Part shown: piece after piece, positions 1-9,700 of the stretch | Position numbering within the stretch: position 1 is the stretch's first letter | How the letters are laid out: each line of letters starts with the position of its first letter | Assembly: GCA_013284265.1 (NCBI GenBank) | Contig: JABTBR010000031.1 | Location: 1-64,000, forward strand | Length of the DNA stretch: 64,000 bases | Reading direction: 5' to 3' | Origin: Oxalobacteraceae bacterium | Lineage (GTDB): Bacteria; Pseudomonadota; Gammaproteobacteria; Burkholderiales; Burkholderiaceae_D | Made by a program: the position numbers and the translations under genes | Notes under the pieces: model-generated | The model's input: only the letters and a program-made list of their open reading frames with translations | Told to the model about the DNA's origin: nothing | The model's database searches: none

Positions 1-41
1 AATGCGAGGAAGCCCGCTATTTAGCTACAACTTACCGGTAA

Positions 42-1880
42 TTAGCGTTGTTGCGCGATCCAGCGGTCGACCTTGGTTTCCAACAGGCTGAGCGGCAAGG
101 TGCCGTCACCCAGTACCACTTCATGGAATTTCGTCAGGCTGAACTTGTCGCCCAGGGCCTTGGCGGCGCGCTGACGCAGCTCGACGATCTTCAGAGAGCC
201 GATCTTGTAGCCCAGCGCCTGCGCCGGCCAGGCCATATAGCGCTCGGTTTCGCTCTTGGCCACGGCCTCATAGCCCAGCGTGGCGCGCATGTACTCGATG
301 CTTTGCTCGCGGCTCCAGCCCTTGGCATGCATGCCGGTATCGACCACCAGGCGGGTGGCACGCAGCAATTCATCGTTCAGGTGGCCGAAGTACTGGGCCG
401 GCTCCTCGAACAAGCCCATTTCCTTGCCCAAGGTCTCGGCATACAGCGCCCAGCCTTCGGTATAGGCATTGTTGCCGCCGTATTTGCGGAAGTCCGGCAG
501 ATTCAGTTCCTGCATCAGCGCGATGTGGAAGTGGTGGCCGGGCTTGCCTTCATGCAGGAACAGCGTGGTCATGCCGGTGCTGTCGTACTGGGTGGGATCG
601 TTGACCACCGACCAGAACACGCCGGGGCGCGAGCCGTCGCCGGCCGGCGCGGTGTAATGGTCGGCGGCGGTGGCGCGGCTCAGTTCCGGCTCCAGGCGCA
701 GATCGAGTTTGGCCTTGGGAAGCAAACTGAACAGCTGTGGCAGCTTGGTATCGAGCAAGCCGTTGAGCTGGTGGTAGACCGCTTGCACTTCCTGCTCCGT
801 CTTAAACGGACGGAATTTCGCTTGCCGGGAGACCCAGACCGGCAAGCCGGCCGGCTCGCCCTGATAACCGAGTTTGGGGCCAAGTATGGCGAATTGCTGC
901 TGGATGCGCGCCACTTCCTGCAAACCGATGGCATGGATCTGCTCCGGTTGCAAGCTCGTGGTGGTGGCGCCGGCCACGCGCGCCTGATACCAGGCGGCGC
1001 CATTGGGCAAGGCGCCCAGGCCGGCGCTGGCACGGCAGGCCGGGATATATTCCTGCTCCAGGAAAGTGGCCAGACGGGCCAGCGCCGGCATCAGCTGCTC
1101 GCCCACGGTGCGGCGATAGGCCTCGCTCAGGCGCGCCTGGTCGGCGGCGGAAAAGGCCGCGGGCAGCTTGCTGATCGGGGTGTAGAAGATATTCGTTTCC
1201 GGCGTCGCGGAGACCAGTTTCTGGAACTGGGGCAGGGCCGACTGCATGATGGATTTCGGCTGGACGATGCCCTTGCCCATGCCTTCGCGCATATTCGCGA
1301 TGGCTTGATCGATCCAGGCCGGCAATTGCTTCAGGCGGCTCAGGTAAGCCTGGTACTCGGCCACGGTGCCCAGCGGCTGGGTGCCTTCGCCACTGGCGAA
1401 GTTGGCGAGCGTGAGCGGCACGCTGTCCATCTGATTGATGGGCAGCAGATGCTCGGGGAAGGCTTCCATGGCGAGCAAGGTGCGCAGCTCATAGCCGAGG
1501 ATGTCGTAGTTGATGCGGTCCTTGCCGTCCAGCCGCGCGCGCGCGATCGCCTGCAGGCGCCTGGCGAACTGGCGGTACAGCGCGAACTGTGCCGCGCGCT
1601 GGGCCGGCGCGATGCTCAGGCCCAGCTGGTCGTCGAAGCGCTTGTCGCCATTCTCGGTCGCGCCCAGCGGCTCGAAGCGTGCATTGGCCAGATAGTAGGC
1701 GTCGGCCAGGGCCAGCAGCTGTTTGCGGGTCGAGGCATTGCTGTGCAAGGGGGCCTGGTCGGCGGCGCTGCTGGCGGTGCTGGCCGGGGCCGCCGCCGCG
1801 GCGCTGGCGCCGGGCAGGGAAAACGCCAGGCACAGGGCGGCGGCAAGGGGGGCGAAAGTGAGGCGAAGACGGGTAGTCAT
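42..1880 (-). CDS. Exported DUF885 family metallohydrolase
   Basis: The 612-residue product starts with a clear signal peptide (hydrophobic residues about 8-28, cut near ASA-AAA), so it probably acts in the periplasm. The zinc-binding core is visible as HEGKPGHH at residues 443-450 with a downstream YTEGWALYAE segment that would supply the third ligand; this arrangement is typical of the DUF885 family, whose members are gluzincin-like peptidases or related hydrolases of about 600 residues. Full length is present. An AGGAAA ribosome site lies 7 bases before the ATG, supporting this start. The gene stands alone; its promoter region contains a perfect inverted repeat (2002-2021). The substrate is unknown; a peptidase or carboxylesterase role is inferred from the family only. 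Confidence 0.88.
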   Translation of the reverse strand: MTTRLRLTFAPLAAALCLAFSLPGASAAAAAPASTASSAADQAPLHSNASTRKQLLALADAYYLANARFEPLGATENGDKRFDDQLGLSIAPAQRAAQFALYRQFARRLQAIARARLDGKDRINYDILGYELRTLLAMEAFPEHLLPINQMDSVPLTLANFASGEGTQPLGTVAEYQAYLSRLKQLPAWIDQAIANMREGMGKGIVQPKSIMQSALPQFQKLVSATPETNIFYTPISKLPAAFSAADQARLSEAYRRTVGEQLMPALARLATFLEQEYIPACRASAGLGALPNGAAWYQARVAGATTTSLQPEQIHAIGLQEVARIQQQFAILGPKLGYQGEPAGLPVWVSRQAKFRPFKTEQEVQAVYHQLNGLLDTKLPQLFSLLPKAKLDLRLEPELSRATAADHYTAPAGDGSRPGVFWSVVNDPTQYDSTGMTTLFLHEGKPGHHFHIALMQELNLPDFRKYGGNNAYTEGWALYAETLGKEMGLFEEPAQYFGHLNDELLRATRLVVDTGMHAKGWSREQSIEYMRATLGYEAVAKSETERYMAWPAQALGYKIGSLKIVELRQRAAKALGDKFSLTKFHEVVLGDGTLPLSLLETKVDRWIAQQR

Positions 1881-2312
1881 ATCAGTTTCCTGTTCGGCGT
1901 GAGCTGGGTAAGCAAATCGGCGACAAGGATACGATATAGCGCGGCTCCACTGGAACTAAAATTTGTATCAGCCTGCTTGAATTTTTATTGGGAAACTATA
2001 AATTCCATTTTGTAATGGAATCATATTGTTTCTGGCGGTTTTTGTTCTATGCTGAACCTGTCGCCGGGAAGCGTTTTCCCGCCAAAGCGTGTGACACAGA
2101 AATACAGGGCCGGGCGCGAAGCGACGCAGAAGAAAAGCACAGGGTGGGGAGCGGCCTGTTGTTTTGATCGTGGGGGAGGCACCGGGGCACAGACCGTCGC
2201 GGCTTAAGGGCGGCGCGCCCCGTCAATGAAGGCGAGGGGCCTGATAAGAAAAATGAAGTTTGCTGTAACTTTGAGGCCGCAACCTGGTTCAGGGGGCGGC
2301 TTTTTTTTAAAT
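1881..2312. other. Intergenic region upstream of the DUF885 gene
   Basis: No convincing gene was found here. Short reading frames exist on the minus strand, but they have no ribosome site or recognisable domain. The stretch holds the leader of the DUF885 gene, an inverted repeat at 2002-2021, and then runs into repeat copy 1. Part of it (about 2050-2240) has coding-like GC content but no identifiable protein. Confidence 0.5.
2002..2021. repeat. Perfect 8-bp inverted repeat, possible operator
   Basis: The arms ATTCCATT and AATGGAAT are separated by 4 bases in an AT-rich patch about 120 bp upstream of the DUF885 start. On the minus strand it sits directly before a TATAGT that could serve as a -10 element. 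It could be an operator. A terminator is less likely because no T-run follows. Confidence 0.4.
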
Positions 2313-2446
2313 AAAACCCACGGCGCAACCCTGGGGGCCTGTCCCATCGGGACAGGCGGGGCGCAGCCCCTCCCCCGGACCCTGGTCAGACCCCGGCTCT
2401 TTGCCGTTGGTTTAAAAAGAGTCGCCGGCGCTTTGCCGTGGGTTTT
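2313..2446. repeat. Dispersed structured repeat, copy 1 (core inverted)
   Basis: One of five copies of a roughly 100-bp element bounded by AAACCCACGG and CCGTGGGTTT. This copy has the arms in the same order as copies 3 and 4, but its internal hairpin core (GCCTGTCCC/GGGACAGGC, GGGGC/GCCCC, then the CCCTGG/TCAGACC arm) is in the opposite orientation. The right arm is repeated (2394-2413 and 2430-2446). It overlaps the stop codon of the HPP-CBS gene. Confidence 0.85.
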
Positions 2447-3608
2447 ACGGGCCGGCTTCGGCGAAACGTTTCTCGTACAGCGCCGCCACCAGGTCGGACT
2501 GGGTGACGATGCCGGCGAAGCGTTGTTCTTCGTCCACAATCGGAATGTGGTGGAAACCGGAGTCGGCCATCAACGGCACCAGATCGACGATGGGCGTGTC
2601 CAGCCGCGCCGTGGTCGGCTTGGCTTGCATGATCTGGCCGACCACCTCGGCTTTTTCCGAATGGCTGCGGCCGCTGGGGCGCAGGAAGCGCAGCAACTGC
2701 TGGCGCATGCCGCGGTAGTCGTCCAGGCCGCCGTGCTGCAGGAAGTCGCCCTGGCTGACGATGCCGATCACGCGGCGCGCGCGGTTCAGCACCGGCAGGG
2801 CGTGGATGCGGTGGCCCCGCAGCTCGCGCCAGGCCTCGTCCAGCGCTGTGCTGAACTCGGCCGTGACGACGTCGCGCGACATGATGTCGGCACAGGTGAT
2901 GATGCCGAAGCGGCGCTGGTAGGCGCGCATCTCGGTCTTCATGAACAGCGCTTCCAGGTCGTCGCGGCTGATGTCGAGCACCTGATTGTACTGGCGCAGC
3001 ACCGCGTCTAGGTCTTCCGGCTTGAAGCCCAGCCGGACGGTGGGCTTGTCGTCGCGGGTGGCGTGCGGATGGGCCAGCGGCAGCAGATGCGGATAGGCGC
3101 GTCCGGTCAGATTGTTGTACAGGATGGCGGCGGCGACCAGCAGGCAGGAGTCGAGCAGTACCGGCACCAGCGCAAAGCCGAAGCCGGCCGCCGTGACGGC
3201 CGGGCCGCCCAGCACCGCCGTCAAGGCCACCGCGCCGCCGGGCGGATGCAGGCAGCGCAGCAGGAACATGGTGCAGATGGCCAGGGCGCCGGCCAGCGCG
3301 GCCACCGGCACGCTGCTGCCCAGCGCATGCACACAGGCCGCGCCCACCAGGCCGGAAATTACATTGCCGCCGATCACAGACCAGGGCTGGGCCAGCGGAC
3401 TGCCCGGCAGGCAGAACAGCAGCACCGAGGAGGCGCCCATCGGCGCCACCAGGAACACCGTAGACCCGTGTTGCCCCAGCAGCAAGTAGCTGCAGATGCC
3501 GGTGATGAACAGGCCGAAGAAGGCGCCCAGTCCGGCGCGCAACTGCTCGCTGAGGCTGGTGTTGTTGGGGTCGGGCAGGAGGCGCGCGAGCAGGGCGGTA
3601 TTCAGCAT
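2445..3608 (-). CDS. HPP family membrane protein with tandem CBS domains
   Basis: The 387-residue product begins with an HPP-family membrane domain (about residues 15-170, four or more hydrophobic segments, signature CLHPPGGA near residue 120). Two CBS modules follow (about 240-385, with ADIMSRDVVT and GIVSQGD, then IMQAKPTTARLD and GIVTQSDL). HPP proteins are thought to transport small anions, and nitrite transport is reported for plastid members; CBS pairs usually sense adenosyl nucleotides. I chose the ATG at 3608 because longer starts would run into the upstream Lrp-type gene; 50 bp separate them, so co-transcription is likely. The stop codon lies inside repeat copy 1. The substrate here is unknown. 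Confidence 0.88.
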   Translation of the reverse strand: MLNTALLARLLPDPNNTSLSEQLRAGLGAFFGLFITGICSYLLLGQHGSTVFLVAPMGASSVLLFCLPGSPLAQPWSVIGGNVISGLVGAACVHALGSSVPVAALAGALAICTMFLLRCLHPPGGAVALTAVLGGPAVTAAGFGFALVPVLLDSCLLVAAAILYNNLTGRAYPHLLPLAHPHATRDDKPTVRLGFKPEDLDAVLRQYNQVLDISRDDLEALFMKTEMRAYQRRFGIITCADIMSRDVVTAEFSTALDEAWRELRGHRIHALPVLNRARRVIGIVSQGDFLQHGGLDDYRGMRQQLLRFLRPSGRSHSEKAEVVGQIMQAKPTTARLDTPIVDLVPLMADSGFHHIPIVDEEQRFAGIVTQSDLVAALYEKRFAEAGP

Positions 3609-3658
3609 GGGATCAAGTGCGGCGGCAGTCAGACATCCGTCATTATCCCACGCAGAGC

Positions 3659-4144
3659 TCAGGCCGGCGTTCCGTGCGACAACAATGCCAGTGGCAAGGC
3701 GGTGGTGCACTTGATCTGTTCCATCGAAAACGCCGAGGACACGCCGCTGAGCTGGGCGGCCTTGATCAGTTTCTTGTAAAAGCGGTCATATCCTTCGATA
3801 TCGGTCGTTACTACCTTTAACAGATAGTCAATATCGCCGCTCATGCGGTGAAATTCCTGCACCTCCGGCAGCGCGATGACGGCCGCTGCGAAGCGCGCCA
3901 GCCATTTTTCGTCATGCTGGCTGGTGCGCACGCTGACGAAGACCGTGACCGGCAGGCCGGCCTTGCGGCGGTTGACGATGGCCACCCGGCTCTCGATATA
4001 GCCTTCCTCTTCCAGCCGGCGTACCCGCTTCCAGCAGGGTGTGCTGGACAGGCCGACCTTTTCGCTGAGCTGGGCGATCGACAGGGTGCCGTCGTGCTGC
4101 AGCGCGTCCAGAATGGCGTAATCGAAGCGGTCGAGTGAGTTCAT
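3659..4144 (-). CDS. Lrp/AsnC family transcriptional regulator
   Basis: This 161-residue protein has the normal Lrp/AsnC length and layout: an N-terminal winged helix-turn-helix (LDRFDYAILDALQHDGTLS, then LSEKVGLSSTPCWKRVRRLE, residues about 4-45) and a C-terminal RAM ligand-binding domain (about 65-150). Such proteins form octamers and respond to amino acids. The start at 4144 fits family length, and an AAGAGA precedes it; an upstream in-frame ATG would add 40 unrelated residues. It is followed by the HPP-CBS gene and is divergent from the cysteine desulfurase fusion, so either could be its target. The effector is not predictable from sequence. Confidence 0.92.
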   Translation of the reverse strand: MNSLDRFDYAILDALQHDGTLSIAQLSEKVGLSSTPCWKRVRRLEEEGYIESRVAIVNRRKAGLPVTVFVSVRTSQHDEKWLARFAAAVIALPEVQEFHRMSGDIDYLLKVVTTDIEGYDRFYKKLIKAAQLSGVSSAFSMEQIKCTTALPLALLSHGTPA

Positions 4145-4272
4145 TCTCTTATTTCCGGTATTGAAGCATGCATATGCTGTTGATGCGTGGTTTAGCAGGT
4201 ATTTTAGAACAAAATCACCGCCAGAACTGGTTAAGCTGTCTATTAACGGAACAGCTAGCCCCACCCACTTCT

Positions 4273-6432
4273 ATGACGACTGAAATCTACCTCGACGGCA
4301 ACGCCACCTCTTCCATCCTGCCGGCCGCGCTGGCGGCGGCGCTGGACGTGCTGGAACAGCGCTTCGGCAACCCCAGCAGCACCCATGCGACCGGCTTGCG
4401 CGCCCGCGCCACCCTGGACGCGGTACGCCAGCGTGCGCGCCGCCTGCTCGGCGTGGGCGATGGCAAGCTGATGTTCAACAGCGGCGCCACCGAAGGGATA
4501 CAGACGGCGGTGCTGTCGGCCCTGCTGGCGCTGCGCGAACGGCGCGAACGCGGCGAGGCCATCGGCGCCCTGCTGCTGTATGGCGCCACCGAGCACAAGG
4601 CCGTGCCGGAAAGCCTGGCCCACTGGAACCGCGTGCTGGGCCTGCATCTGGAACTGCGCGCGCTGCCGGTCGATGGCAGCGGCCGCCACGACCTGAGCGC
4701 GCTGCGCGTGCTGGCGCCGCAGGCCGGCCTGGTCTGCACCATGGCGGCCAATAACGAGACCGGGGTCATTTCCGATCTGGCCGGCATCGAAGCGGTGCTG
4801 GCCGATTGCGCGGCCGGCGCGCTGTGGCTGGTCGACTGCGTCCAGGCCCTGGGCAAGCTCGACCTGCATCTGGCGTCTACCCGCATCGATTACGCTCCCT
4901 TCTCCGGCCATAAGCTGTATGCGCCGAAAGGCGTGGGCATGCTCTACGTGCGCGCCGGCGCCCCGTACACGGCGCTGATGATGGGCGGCGGCCAGGAAGA
5001 CGGCCTGCGTTCCGGCACCGAAAACATGGCCGGCATCGCCGCGCTGGGCGCCGTGCTGGCGGCGCTGGAAGACGGCGCCACCTTCCGCAGCCACGCCGAA
5101 CTGGCGGGCTTCCGCAAACGCCTGGCCGACAGTCTGCGCGGCGCGCTGCCGGGCGTGGTATTCAATAACGACTTCGCCTGCTCGCTGCCGACCACGCTCA
5201 ATTTTTCGGTACCGGGCGTGCCCAGTGCGACGCTGATGGATGTGTTCGATGCGGCCGGGGTGCGCGTCAGTTCCGGCAGCGCCTGCTCGGCCAAGAAGGC
5301 CGCGCCCAGCTATGTGCTGGAAGCGATGCAACTGCCGCGCTGGCGCAGCGCCGGGGCGATCCGCATGTCCTTCGGTGCGCTGGTCGACGAGGCGACCATC
5401 GCCGCGGCCTGCGCCCGCATCGCCCGTTGCGGCGAGGCACTGCGCGCCAGTTGCCTGATACCCTCGCAGCAGGCGCCGCTGCCGCACGACGGCGTGGTGC
5501 AGCTTGGCGTGGAAGGCGCCTGCAGCTGGCTGGTGCTGGACGCGGCCAGCCGCAGCTGCGTGATCATCGATCCGCTGCCGGAAGCGTGCGAGCGCATCGA
5601 GCAATTCGTGCGTTGCCAGCAGTATGCGGTGCGCGCCGTGCTGTCCACCGTGGCCGAGGGCGCGCGGGCCAGGCTGGTGGCGGCGCTGGGAGCGTACAGC
5701 GCCGGCATAGGCCCCACCGATGCCTTGGGCTGGCCACGCCAGGCAGGCGAGGGCGTCATGCTGGACGATGGCGGCCGCCGCGCTTGCCTGACGCTGGGGC
5801 AGCAAACGGTGGCGCGGCTGGAGCAGGGCACGGGGCAAGCGGCGTATCTGCTGGGCCGCGCCGTGGAGGGGCGCCTGCCCGCGCAGCAGCTGCGCTTCGC
5901 CTTTGTGTCGCAGCTGGCGGCGGCCGATGGCACCGGGCAGGCAGCAGCTGCCGCGCTGGCCGGTGTGATTGAAGCCGATACCTTGCTGTGCCCGACGCGC
6001 GCCAGCGATACCCAGTTTTGCAGCAGCCCGCGGGCGCTGGCGCAGCCGCGGGATCCTGTTGGTGAGGAGCTGCAAGTCCATGCGGCCGCGCTGGACACCT
6101 TTCTGCGCAGCCATCCCGGTACCGTGCTGATCGACGTGCGCGAACCGTATGAATATGCTGCGGCAGGCGCTCCTGCGGCAGGCGATCCTGCGGCGGGCGA
6201 CTCCGCCAACGCCAGCGGCCCCGGCGGCCATCCGGCGCGCAGCGTGCCGCTCAGCCGCCTGAGTGCGCATCTGAGCGAGTGGCTGCACGGCACGCCGGTG
6301 CCGCTGCTGTTCTTCTGCCGCAGCGGCAACCGCAGCGTGAAGGCGGCGCAATGCCTGCGCCGCCTCGGTTACTCCCAGGCCTGGCATCTGAGCGGCGGGC
6401 TGGCGCTGGCGCCGCTGGCCCGCGCGGCCTGA
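4273..6432 (+). CDS. Cysteine desulfurase / degenerate MBL-like / rhodanese fusion
   Basis: The 719-residue product is a three-part fusion. Residues 1-395 are a class V PLP enzyme of the NifS/IscS type: PLP lysine K214 in SGHK, H108 in ATEHK, and the persulfide cysteine C338 in SSGSACS. Residues about 405-600 resemble the fold-start of a metallo-beta-lactamase domain (CSWLVLDAASRSCVIIDPL), but the HxHxDH zinc motif is replaced by STVAEGA, so no zinc site is expected. Residues about 605-719 are a rhodanese with the active loop CRSGNRS (C682), carrying a low-complexity Ala/Gly/Asp insertion at about 630-655. The predicted job is to generate a cysteine persulfide and pass it to the rhodanese cysteine. 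The start at 4273 matches the family N-terminus (IYLDGNAT). The divergent Lrp-type regulator may control it. Confidence 0.88.
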   Translation: MTTEIYLDGNATSSILPAALAAALDVLEQRFGNPSSTHATGLRARATLDAVRQRARRLLGVGDGKLMFNSGATEGIQTAVLSALLALRERRERGEAIGALLLYGATEHKAVPESLAHWNRVLGLHLELRALPVDGSGRHDLSALRVLAPQAGLVCTMAANNETGVISDLAGIEAVLADCAAGALWLVDCVQALGKLDLHLASTRIDYAPFSGHKLYAPKGVGMLYVRAGAPYTALMMGGGQEDGLRSGTENMAGIAALGAVLAALEDGATFRSHAELAGFRKRLADSLRGALPGVVFNNDFACSLPTTLNFSVPGVPSATLMDVFDAAGVRVSSGSACSAKKAAPSYVLEAMQLPRWRSAGAIRMSFGALVDEATIAAACARIARCGEALRASCLIPSQQAPLPHDGVVQLGVEGACSWLVLDAASRSCVIIDPLPEACERIEQFVRCQQYAVRAVLSTVAEGARARLVAALGAYSAGIGPTDALGWPRQAGEGVMLDDGGRRACLTLGQQTVARLEQGTGQAAYLLGRAVEGRLPAQQLRFAFVSQLAAADGTGQAAAAALAGVIEADTLLCPTRASDTQFCSSPRALAQPRDPVGEELQVHAAALDTFLRSHPGTVLIDVREPYEYAAAGAPAAGDPAAGDSANASGPGGHPARSVPLSRLSAHLSEWLHGTPVPLLFFCRSGNRSVKAAQCLRRLGYSQAWHLSGGLALAPLARAA

Positions 6433-6480
6433 GCGCCGGGCAAGAACAATTCATTCAAGGTAAGTTTCCGTCTGAGTGAG

Positions 6481-6503
6481 GGCGGCGCAGCACCTGCGCC
6501 GCC
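6481..6503. other. Perfect 10-bp hairpin after the desulfurase fusion
   Basis: The arms GGCGGCGCAG and CTGCGCCGCC are separated by a 3-base loop, 48 bp after the stop codon. No T-run follows, so this is a possible Rho-linked or 3'-protecting structure rather than a classic terminator. Confidence 0.45.
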
Positions 6504-6721
6504 GCGATCTTGGGCGCAGCGGCCTGTTGCGCCCCTTCATTTCCACCATCCCGATGCACTGTTCGCTAGCGCACAGTCGCATGGCGTGCGCTCCCCTACC
6601 ATTCCTTGGCAGATAATTTTTAGCGCGAGTCCCGCGTTCCCCGCCGGCTGTCCAATCGCCAGCGCCGGCGTCCTTGCACGCGTACACAGCGAGGTATCCA
6701 TTGAAACCGCACACACCATTC

Positions 6722-9700
6722 ATGCCCAAGTTCATCATGGGCTTCAGGGAATCTTTTTCCGGCGCCCCACCGGCTGAGGAAGACGAAGACGATATGCCCT
6801 TGCGTGCCGAGCTGTTCAGCGCTGCGCAGATGGCCGCGCATGGCAAGACCCTGGCCGCCCACCATGTATTGAGCAAGCGGGGCGGGCGTGACCGTCTGCT
6901 GGCTCGCCTGTCCGAGAACGCCGCCATGATCGGCGCCACCTGCGACGAGCTGACCGCCGCCGTCAAGGCGGGCCGCCAGATCACGCCCGCCTCGGAATGG
7001 CTGCTGGATAATTTCTACCTGATCGAAGAGCAGATCCGCACCGCGCGCCGCCACCTGCCCAAGGACTACAGCAAGCAGTTGCCGCGACTGGGCAACGGTA
7101 CGTCCGACGGCTGCCCGCGGGTCTACAAGATCGCGCTCGAAATCATTTCGCACGGCGATGGACGGGTCGATCCCGAAAGCCTGTGCCGCTTCGTCGATGC
7201 CTACCAGGAAGTGGCGACCCTGCAACTGGGCGAGCTGTGGGCGATTCCCATCATGCTGCGCCTGGCGCTGATCGAGAACCTGCGGCGGGTGGCCGCGCGC
7301 GTGGCGCAGAACCGCGTCGAGCGCGACCTGGCCAATGCCTGGGCCGACCAGATGACCGACATCGCCGACAAGAATCCCAGCGGCCTGATACTGCTGGTGG
7401 CCGACATGGCGCGCTCCAATCCGCCCGTCACCAGCGCCTTCGTGGCCGAGCTGGCGCGCCGCCTGCAGGGACAAAGCCCGGCGCTGACCCTGGCGCTGTC
7501 CTGGGTCACGCACCGGCTGGCCGAGACGGGCCTGAGCATCGAGCAGCAGATCCAGACCGAGATCCAGCAGCAGGCCGCCGAGCAGGTCTCGATCGCCAAC
7601 AGCATCGGCAGCCTGCGCTTCCTGGCCACCATGGACTGGCAGGAGTTCGTCGAGACCATGAGCGTGGTCGAACAGACGCTGCGCCAGGACCCTGCCGACA
7701 TCTACGGCAAGATGGAATTCGCCACCCGCGACCAGTACCGCCACGTGATCGAGCAACTGGCCAAGCGCTGCGCCTTTTCCGAAGCCGAAGTAGCCCAGCA
7801 AGCCTTGCAGCTGGCGCTGGCCTATCATGAAAACCAGGACCCGCGCCACGCCCACATCGGCTTCTATCTGATCGGGAGTGGCCGCCTGCTGCTGGAACGC
7901 GTGCTGAAGGCGCGCCAGCCGCTGTGGCAAGCCTTGCAGTCGACCGCGCGCGCCTCGCCGCTGACGTCCTATCTGGGCGCGATCGCCGCGATCCTGGTGG
8001 TCACCACCGCGCTGCTGGTCGAAACCGCCGCCCACAACGGCGTGCACGGTCCGGCGCTGCTGGCGCTTGGCCTGCTGGCGCTGATGGGCAGCAGCCAGCT
8101 GGCGCAGTCGCTGGTCAACTGGGCCGCGACCCTGGTCACGCGTCCGCACCCGCTGCCGCGCATGGACTTCAAGGATGGCGTGCCGGCCGATGCCCGCGCC
8201 ATCGTGGTGGTGCCCACGCTGATCTACAGCGAGGCCAATATCGACGATCTGTGCGAGCAGCTGGAAGTGCGCTTCCTGGCCAACCGCGATCCGAACCTGC
8301 TGTTTTGCCTGCTGACCGATTTCGCCGACGCCGTCGCCGAAGTGCTGCCGGCCGACGCCGGCCTGCTGCAGCATGTGCTGCGGCGCATCGGCGACTTGAA
8401 CCGGCAATACGCCGGCGCGGGTCTGGACGGCGGCGCCCCCTTCCTGCTGCTGCACCGTCCGCGCCTGCACAACCCGCAGGAGCAGGCCTGGATGGGGTTT
8501 GAGCGCAAGCGCGGCAAGCTGCTCGACCTGAACAGTTTCCTGCGCGGCGGCGCGCGCGACAAATTCTCGCTGGTCGAGGGCGACACCGCCGCGCTGGCCA
8601 GCGTCAGGTACGTGATCACCCTCGACACCGACACCCAGCTGCCGCGCGATTCGGCGCGTCAGTTCATCGCCACCATGCAGCACCCGCTCAATCTGCCCAG
8701 GGTCGATCCGGCGCGCCGCTGCGTGGTCGAAGGCTATGGCATCCTGCAGCCGCGCGTGGCGGTCAGCCTGCCGAGCGAAAACGCGTCGCGCTACGAGCGC
8801 CTGTGCGGCGGCGAGCCCGGCATCGATCCCTATACCCGCACCGTCTCGGATGTGTATCAGGACGTGTTCTACGAAGGCTCCTTCATCGGCAAGGGCATCT
8901 ACGATGTCGACGTGTTCCAGCAGGTGCTGGCCGAGCGCCTGCCGGACAACCAGATTCTCAGCCACGATCTGCTGGAAGGCTGTTATCTGCGCGCCGGCCT
9001 GCTGAGCGACGCCCAGCTCTACGAGGAATATCCCGCCACCTATGGCGAGGACGTGAGCCGGCGCCAGCGCTGGATCCGCGGCGACTGGCAGTTGCTGTCC
9101 TGGCTGTTCGGCCGGGTGCCGGGCGCGGGCCGCAGGCGCGAACGCAATCCGCTGTCGGCGCTGTCGCGCTGGAAGCTGTTCGACAATCTGCGCCGCAGCC
9201 TGGTGGCGCCGGCCCTGGTGACCTCGCTGCTGGTGGCCTGGACGCTGCTGCCCGATCCCTGGGTCTGGACGCTGGCGGTGCTGGCCGTGATCTTCGTGCC
9301 GGCCATCGTCAGCGCGCTCTACGACCTGGCCAACAAGCCGCCCGACACGCTATGGAGCCAGCACGCGCGCGCCTCGCTGCGGCGCGACGGCCTGCATTTT
9401 TCGCATGCGATCCTGATGCTGGTGTTCCTGCCCTATGAGGCTTACTTCAGCCTGGATGCGATCGTGCGCAGCCTGTGGCGCATGACGGTCTCGCACCGTC
9501 ACCTGCTGGAATGGCGCGCCTCGGCGCTGTCGCGCTCGGGCAATGGCATGGCCGCCAACTGGCGCACCATGTGGAGCGCCCCGGCGCTGGCGCTGGCCAC
9601 TGCCGCCACGCTGCTGGTCTGGCGCCAGGCCGCGCTGGGGCCGGCCGCCGTGTTCCTGCTGGCCTGGCTGGCCGCGCCGCTGGTGGCATGGTGGATCAGC

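Noticed and set aside
2047..2539. Short minus-strand frames around repeat copy 1, some containing the peptide PTAKSRG.
   Set aside because: The peptide is simply the repeat translated; similar strings appear at the other copies (18863-19123, 25053-25286, 56446-56751). No ribosome site or domain.
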